DNA from: Peptoclostridium acidaminophilum DSM 3953
GTDB taxonomy: Bacteria; Bacillota; Clostridia; Peptostreptococcales; Peptostreptococcaceae
Assembly: GCF_000597865.1 (NCBI RefSeq)
Contig: NZ_CP007452.1
Span: 248,001-312,000, forward strand
DNA: 64,000 bases
Direction of reading: 5' to 3'
The position numbers and the translations under genes were made by a program. Numbering within the stretch: position 1 is the first letter of the stretch; each line of letters starts with the position of its first letter. Shown piece after piece: positions 59,470 through 64,000 of the stretch. The notes beneath the pieces were generated by a model that was not told the DNA's origin, ran no database searches, and was given only the letters and a program-made list of their open reading frames with translations.

Positions 59470-59672
59470 TTATGCACAGAACTATCCACATTATCCACAG
59501 AATTTAATCCACGGATTCCAGAAAACGTATTTTTGCAATACAATGACGGGAGGCCTCATTTGGCGCCAGAAGTGAGGAAAATGAAGCATTTTATTCATAC
59601 AAAGACCGCATGAATTTATAAGTCGATTTTTGCCCATTTTTAATTTTTGATTGAATTTTTGAATGTGGATAA
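59470..59672. other. Cluster of DnaA boxes
   Basis: TTATGCACA (59470), CTATCCACA (59482), TTATCCACA (59491), TAATCCACG (59505) and, on the minus strand, TTATCCACA (59664-59672). Three match TTATNCACA exactly. The stretch between 59625 and 59700 is very AT-rich. No gene lies between 59322 and 59779. Confidence 0.65.
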
Positions 59673-59779
59673 AAGTTATAAAGCTTCGGATTTTCAGATG
59701 GATTTCGTCAAGTTTATAATCTTTTGTTGGGGGTAACAATATTCAATAAGTGAAAACATTGCCGATTGGGGGGATTGGA

Positions 59780-60106
59780 ATGGAGGATATAGAGATACTA
59801 AGGCGCATACTTGACATAGACTTGCTAAGCAGGGCTCTGGATGAAAAGACCAGAAAGCTTGCTGAAGATAACGATATAACAATAAAAAAAGAACTCGCCG
59901 CTATGGAGACGCAGATAATTGAAGCGGCAAGGCAGGAGGGAAGAGCTAGCATGCAGCGCCTCATAGAAGAGGCCGAGCAGGAGGCCGAGAAGATTAGAAG
60001 AGCCTACGAGGTCAGGCTCGGGGAGCTGGACGAGAAGTTTCAAAAGAGAAAGGACGGCATGGAAAAAGAGCTTTTCTTCGAGATATTTCTAAAAGGGGAT
60101 GTTTAG
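59780..60106 (+). CDS. V-type ATPase subunit H/G-like stalk protein
   Basis: 108 residues from ATG 59780, after GGGGGG with 7-nt spacing; an upstream GTG at 59750 is too far from any ribosome site. Long helix with regular Ala/Glu/Arg spacing (EAARQEGRASMQRLIEEAEQEAEKI), as in the peripheral-stalk subunit at the start of V/A-ATPase operons. Abuts the next gene (stop 60106, start 60107). Confidence 0.75.
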   Translation: MEDIEILRRILDIDLLSRALDEKTRKLAEDNDITIKKELAAMETQIIEAARQEGRASMQRLIEEAEQEAEKIRRAYEVRLGELDEKFQKRKDGMEKELFFEIFLKGDV

Positions 60107-61144
60107 ATGTCGAGCGTTCAAAAATATGCTGCAGTAAATGCAAAGGTCCGGGCGCTCAAATCGAGGCTGCTAAAGGACGAGGACTACAGGAACATGCTGG
60201 CAATGGAAAACGAGGTAGAAATAGTAAGGTATCTCAAGGAACATACCGGCTACAGCCAGGTACTCAAGGACATAGACCCGGACAGCTACAACAGGCAGGA
60301 CTTCGAGTTTTGCCTCAGGAAGGCAATAATCGACGACTATGACAAGATACTCCATTTTCTCACAGGCGAGAGCAAGCATGTCTTCAGGGCGCTCGCGATG
60401 GTCAGATACGAGGTGGAGGATCTCAAGCTGATACTAAGGTCTATAAGCCGCGGCGAGGATCCGGGGCAGATAGCAGAGCGCTTCCTCCACAAGGAGAGCT
60501 TCACGGGCATTAACAGAGAGGAGCTTGTAAAGGCCAGATCAATAGAGGATTTTGTGGAGCAGCTAAAGGGCACGATATTCTACAGGCCGCTCAAGACGCT
60601 TACCCAGGAGGACATGGAAAAAAGGCAGTTCCACATGGAGATGAACATGGACAACGCCTACTTCAAGCTCCTCTTCAAGCACATAGAAAAGCTCGATCCG
60701 GAGGATAGGGAGCTGATGCTTATGCAGGTGGGCACAAACGTCGACCTTCAAAACATACACTTCATATACAGGGCCCTGGCCTTTTACAAGCTCACGGGCG
60801 TTGAGATATTCAACTACGCGCTGCCGTTTGGGTACTATCTCAAGGGGAAGACGCTCAAGAGGATATGCTTCAGCGAGACGCCCGAGAATTTCATGACGGA
60901 AATGAGAAGTACCCACTACTGGCCTTTGCTCGAGAGGGGCATAAGCGACATTTTCATGGAAAGAGCCATGTCACAGGCGCTCTACGACAACTACCAGACG
61001 AGTGGAAGCATGAATATAACTCAGATAATAGAGTACTACCACAGGATAGAGTTCGAGATGAGGGATATCATTTCAATCACTGAAGCTGTTGGGTACGGGC
61101 TGGAATATAATGATGCCAGGAAATACCTCATAAGAAGGATATAA
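60107..61144 (+). CDS. ntpC: V-type ATP synthase subunit C
   Basis: 345 residues, the size of subunit C/d (NtpC), which links the rotor ring to the central shaft. Recognisable: YAAVNAKVRALKSRLLKDEDY at the start, RYEVEDLKLILRSISRG in the middle, helical throughout and soluble. It precedes subunit I here, unlike the Enterococcus order in which C follows E. Confidence 0.88.
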   Translation: MSSVQKYAAVNAKVRALKSRLLKDEDYRNMLAMENEVEIVRYLKEHTGYSQVLKDIDPDSYNRQDFEFCLRKAIIDDYDKILHFLTGESKHVFRALAMVRYEVEDLKLILRSISRGEDPGQIAERFLHKESFTGINREELVKARSIEDFVEQLKGTIFYRPLKTLTQEDMEKRQFHMEMNMDNAYFKLLFKHIEKLDPEDRELMLMQVGTNVDLQNIHFIYRALAFYKLTGVEIFNYALPFGYYLKGKTLKRICFSETPENFMTEMRSTHYWPLLERGISDIFMERAMSQALYDNYQTSGSMNITQIIEYYHRIEFEMRDIISITEAVGYGLEYNDARKYLIRRI

Positions 61145-61158
61145 GGGGGTGAAAGCGG

Positions 61159-63126
61159 ATGGCCGTTGAAAGAATGGAGCTTATGACTGTGGCAGGCCCC
61201 ACAGACAATATAGAGGAGGTGCTAAGGTCCGTTGTGCTCCTTGAGAAGGTCCACATAGAAAGCTCGATAAAAAAAGCGGGCGAAGGCAGCCCGACACTGT
61301 GCATGCTTGAAGAGGGCGAGGGCGAAATGGAATGTGACATAAGGCCCTACTCTGAATTTGAGGATTTTGCCGAGCTGGAAAAAAAGATGACCATAATCAA
61401 GGGATATTTCGGGATTGAATTCCATGTGGACAAGAAGCTTATAACAAGCGAATGCACATACAAAAGATGCAGGCAGGAGCTGGAATGGCTCTACTCGAAA
61501 ATCGAGCCGCTGCACAAAGAGGTTGTCGACAAGGAGTATCGCCTTGCGGCACTGCTTGAATTCAAGGACAGCATCAAGTATACGGGAGCCCTGGATGTGA
61601 CGATAGAAGAGCTCGAGCAGATGAAATACTTCGACTTCAGGATAGGAACTCTCTCAAAGGAAAAGAGGCTCAAGCTCAAGGAAAGCTACGACAGCATAAC
61701 TGCCGCCATATTTCACATAGGCTCGAGCGAGAAGGAGGAGGTATATCTTGCCGTGTACCCTGATGAGATTGAGGAGGATACCGACAAGGTACTAAAATCA
61801 CTAAACTTTCACGACATACAAATCCCGCCGGAGATAAAGGGGAATCCCGGGCAGGCGATAGCCGCAATAGACGAGACTATAGCCATGCTTGAAGGCGAGA
61901 TTGGAAGCCTTAAGGCGGAGCTCGAGGGATTCAGGGAGGAGTACGGAGAGGAGCTGCTCAAGGCCTACAACATGCTGCTTGTCCAAAAGCAGATTGAAAG
62001 GATGAAGCGCAAGATGGCCTTCACCGAAAACTTCTTCTTCCTGACGGGCTGGGTGCCAAGAAACGACAAGGCACTTGTGCTTGAGAGCCTTGAAAAGGCG
62101 GATGAGAGGGTCGTGGTCGTTTGGAGCAGGGGCAGCAAGGCTCAATCACAGTCGCTTACGCGGCCGCCTACTAAGCTTCGGAACAACTGGTTTATAAAGC
62201 CCTTTGAAAACCTGGTCAAGATGTACGGTGTGCCGTCTTACGACGAGCTTGACCCTACAACATTTCTGGGAATCACCTACATGCTGCTTTTTGGGGCGAT
62301 GTTCGGAGACGTGGGGCAGGGAGCTGTGCTGTTTTTCACAGGTCTATACCTGGCGCTGAAAGTCGAAAAGTTCAAGGCATACGGCTCCATACTTACAAGG
62401 ATTGGAGCAAGCTCGGCAGTATTCGGATTTATGTATGGCAGTATTTTCGGCTTCGAGCATGTTCTGCCGGCGCTGCTTGTGAGGCCAATCGAAAACATAA
62501 ATTTCGTTCTAGTATCATCTGTGGTTTTCGGAGTGATACTGCTCGTAATGAGCTTTGGATACAACATAGTCAACTCCATAAAGCAAAGGAACATGAAGGA
62601 TGGCTTGTTTGGAAGGAACGGGGTTACGGGCCTAATATTCTATATTGTCCTGCTCGTCATGATATACCAGGTGCTTACAAGCGCAGACATATTGAATGTT
62701 ACTGTAGGTGTGGCAATGGCGGTGGTACTCATAGCGCTTATGGTTGTGCGGGAGCCACTTTCCAACATAATAATGAAAAAAAGGCCTCTCTACCACGAGA
62801 GTCCGTCGCAGTACTATATTGAAAGCGGCTTTGACATATTCGAGACTCTAATGAGCATGGCGAGCAACACCATATCGTTCATAAGGGTCGGAGCTTTCGC
62901 GCTTAACCATGCGGGGCTTTTCATGGCATTTCTTACTATGGCGAGCCTTATGGGCAGTCCGGCTGGAAGCGCCATTATGATAATAATAGGCAACATAGTG
63001 ATAATAGCGCTGGAAGGGCTGATAGTATTCATTCAGGGCCTGCGGCTCGAATACTACGAGCTTTTCAGCAAGTATTTCAAGGGCGAGGGCAGGGAGTTTG
63101 ACCCTGTCAAGATGAGCGCCGAATAG
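61159..63126 (+). CDS. ntpI: V-type ATP synthase subunit I
   Basis: 655 residues. N-terminal cytoplasmic half (about 1-360) with coiled-coil arms; C-terminal half with seven or eight membrane segments, including MLLFGAMFGDVGQGAVLFF and SNTISFIRVGAFALNHAGLF with the functionally important Arg. This is the stator membrane subunit forming the ion half-channels with the K ring. GGGGGTG precedes ATG 61159. Confidence 0.95.
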   Translation: MAVERMELMTVAGPTDNIEEVLRSVVLLEKVHIESSIKKAGEGSPTLCMLEEGEGEMECDIRPYSEFEDFAELEKKMTIIKGYFGIEFHVDKKLITSECTYKRCRQELEWLYSKIEPLHKEVVDKEYRLAALLEFKDSIKYTGALDVTIEELEQMKYFDFRIGTLSKEKRLKLKESYDSITAAIFHIGSSEKEEVYLAVYPDEIEEDTDKVLKSLNFHDIQIPPEIKGNPGQAIAAIDETIAMLEGEIGSLKAELEGFREEYGEELLKAYNMLLVQKQIERMKRKMAFTENFFFLTGWVPRNDKALVLESLEKADERVVVVWSRGSKAQSQSLTRPPTKLRNNWFIKPFENLVKMYGVPSYDELDPTTFLGITYMLLFGAMFGDVGQGAVLFFTGLYLALKVEKFKAYGSILTRIGASSAVFGFMYGSIFGFEHVLPALLVRPIENINFVLVSSVVFGVILLVMSFGYNIVNSIKQRNMKDGLFGRNGVTGLIFYIVLLVMIYQVLTSADILNVTVGVAMAVVLIALMVVREPLSNIIMKKRPLYHESPSQYYIESGFDIFETLMSMASNTISFIRVGAFALNHAGLFMAFLTMASLMGSPAGSAIMIIIGNIVIIALEGLIVFIQGLRLEYYELFSKYFKGEGREFDPVKMSAE

Positions 63127-63164
63127 GCTTGTATAAGCCATAAAAAAAACTGGAGGGATGACAT

Positions 63165-63590
63165 ATGAAGGCTATTCTTATAATCAACAGCATGATAGTA
63201 TTTGCAACCATAGCAAGCGGAATCTACCTGGAACTGAGCAAATCAAACAGACTTGGCAAGCGGGCGGGAATGGTGCTCAAAGCCAGCATAGGAGCGTGCT
63301 CTGCCTTCATGCTTACGGCCGTTGGCATGATGGTTCCTGATATCGCATTTGCCGCCACAGAGGGAACTGCAACTAGCGCATCGGGGCTTGGCTTCATAGC
63401 TGCAGCCCTTTGTACGGGGCTTGCCACAATAGGCGCCGGTTACGCGGTGGGCGCAGTCGGCTCTTCGGCGCTTGGAGCCGTATCTGAGGATCAGAGCATA
63501 CTTGGAAAAACTCTGATATTCGTAGGCCTTGCCGAAGGGATAGCAATATACGGGCTTATAATATCAATACTTATACTCGGAAGGATATAG
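63165..63590 (+). CDS. ntpK: V-type ATP synthase subunit K (proteolipid)
   Basis: 141 residues. An N-terminal extension with hydrophobic segments (to about residue 68, ending DIAFAATEG) precedes one c-type hairpin: GFIAAALCTGLATIGAGYAVGAVGSSAL, then TLIFVGLAEGIAIYGLIISILIL with the ion-carrying Glu in LAEGIA. Forms the rotor ring. Whether it carries protons or sodium cannot be settled by eye. Confidence 0.93.
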   Translation: MKAILIINSMIVFATIASGIYLELSKSNRLGKRAGMVLKASIGACSAFMLTAVGMMVPDIAFAATEGTATSASGLGFIAAALCTGLATIGAGYAVGAVGSSALGAVSEDQSILGKTLIFVGLAEGIAIYGLIISILILGRI

Positions 63591-63611
63591 CGGCGGATCT
63601 GGAGGGATTTT

Positions 63612-63920
63612 ATGAGATCTTTTGTAATAAGCGACGACAGCGACACTCTCCTGGCCATGCGGATTGCAGGCATAGACGGAGTCATGGCCAGGGAGCGCTC
63701 CGAGATATTAAAGGCTGTGGACATGGCAGTGGCCGATGAAGGGATAGGCATACTTATAATCACAGAGACAGCGTCTAAGAAGATTCCGGAGAGGATAAGC
63801 GCCGTAAAGTTAAGCGCAAAGCGTCCGCTCATAGTCGAAATACCTTCGAGGAAGGGCAGCATAAAGCCGCCTGACTATATAACTAGCTATATAAGGGACT
63901 CTATAGGGATAAAGATATAG
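63612..63920 (+). CDS. ntpG: V-type ATP synthase subunit F
   Basis: 102 residues. SDDSDTLLAMRIAGIDGVMARERSEILKAV followed by IGILIITETASKKIPERI matches the small Rossmann-like central-stalk subunit F. GGAGGG precedes ATG 63612. Operon member between K and E. Confidence 0.9.
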   Translation: MRSFVISDDSDTLLAMRIAGIDGVMARERSEILKAVDMAVADEGIGILIITETASKKIPERISAVKLSAKRPLIVEIPSRKGSIKPPDYITSYIRDSIGIKI

Positions 63921-63935
63921 CATTGGGGTGATTAG

Positions 63936-64000
63936 CATGGTAACATTCGAGGACAAGCTCGAACTTTTCAAGAGCATGGTATACGACAAGGTCAAGGAAG
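63936..64000 (+). CDS. ntpE: V-type ATP synthase subunit E, start only
   Basis: First 21 codons (MVTFEDKLELFKSMVYDKVKE) in the position expected for the peripheral-stalk subunit E; truncated by the window end. GGGGTG precedes ATG 63936. Identification rests mainly on context. Confidence 0.65.

Overview
The window looks like a low-to-moderate GC, anaerobic, amino-acid-fermenting member of the Peptostreptococcaceae. The best guess is Peptoclostridium (formerly Eubacterium) acidaminophilum or a very close relative. The grounds are a trxB-trxA-grdC-grdD glycine reductase block whose thioredoxin carries the unusual GCVPC active site and whose GrdD has its catalytic-type Cys at residue 359, together with an S-box metK, a V-type ATPase and Bacillus-like flagellar gene order. 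The species name is recalled from family knowledge, not searched.

Layout. 0-5.5 kb: the end of a BCCT transporter, then trxB, trxA, grdC and grdD, which supply electrons and release acetyl phosphate in Stickland glycine/sarcosine/betaine reduction. 5.5-6.95 kb: an IS605-type tnpB element. 7-20 kb: housekeeping and cell-envelope genes (HD-GYP, murA, mbl, flhO, flhP, flgJ-like, fabZ, a phosphodiester glycosidase, metK with SAM-I riboswitch, a small export protein, phosphohexomutase). 20-22 kb: an orphan UPF0175 antitoxin-like gene, an Rpn nuclease and palindromic repeats. 22-32 kb: recD2, comF and the late flagellar cluster yvyF-flgM-flgN-flgK-flgL-fliW-csrA-hag, in the order known from Bacillus subtilis.

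The flagellin gene hag is interrupted 45 nt before its end by a 362-nt group I intron. The first 45 nt of the intron re-encode the flagellin C-terminus with mostly synonymous differences, so spliced and unspliced messages both encode a complete 487-residue flagellin. A LAGLIDADG endonuclease gene lies just downstream on the other strand. Next comes a second flagellin whose variable domain is replaced by a von Willebrand factor A domain with a complete MIDAS motif; a degraded second copy of its 3' end lies 4 kb further on.

31.8-56.2 kb is an accessory island splitting hag from flaG-fliD-fliS-fliT (56.3-59.3 kb). It holds two IS110 elements, a three-gene DDE/AAA transposon, a truncated IS21, a group II intron with a frameshifted maturase, a second tnpB with a divergent ribbon-helix-helix gene, secreted proteins, an MntA-HepT toxin-antitoxin pair, yjfB and a GntR-ABC transporter operon. 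Copies of a terminator-containing repeat follow many of its genes. 59.4-59.7 kb carries a DnaA-box cluster. 59.8-64 kb is the start of a V-type ATPase operon (H-like, C, I, K, F, E truncated by the window end).

Regulation visible in the DNA: sigma-28-type promoters before flgM, hag and flaG; GGA-in-loop hairpins resembling CsrA sites in both flagellin leaders next to fliW-csrA; a SAM-I riboswitch on metK; a long-spaced palindrome before the GntR operon.
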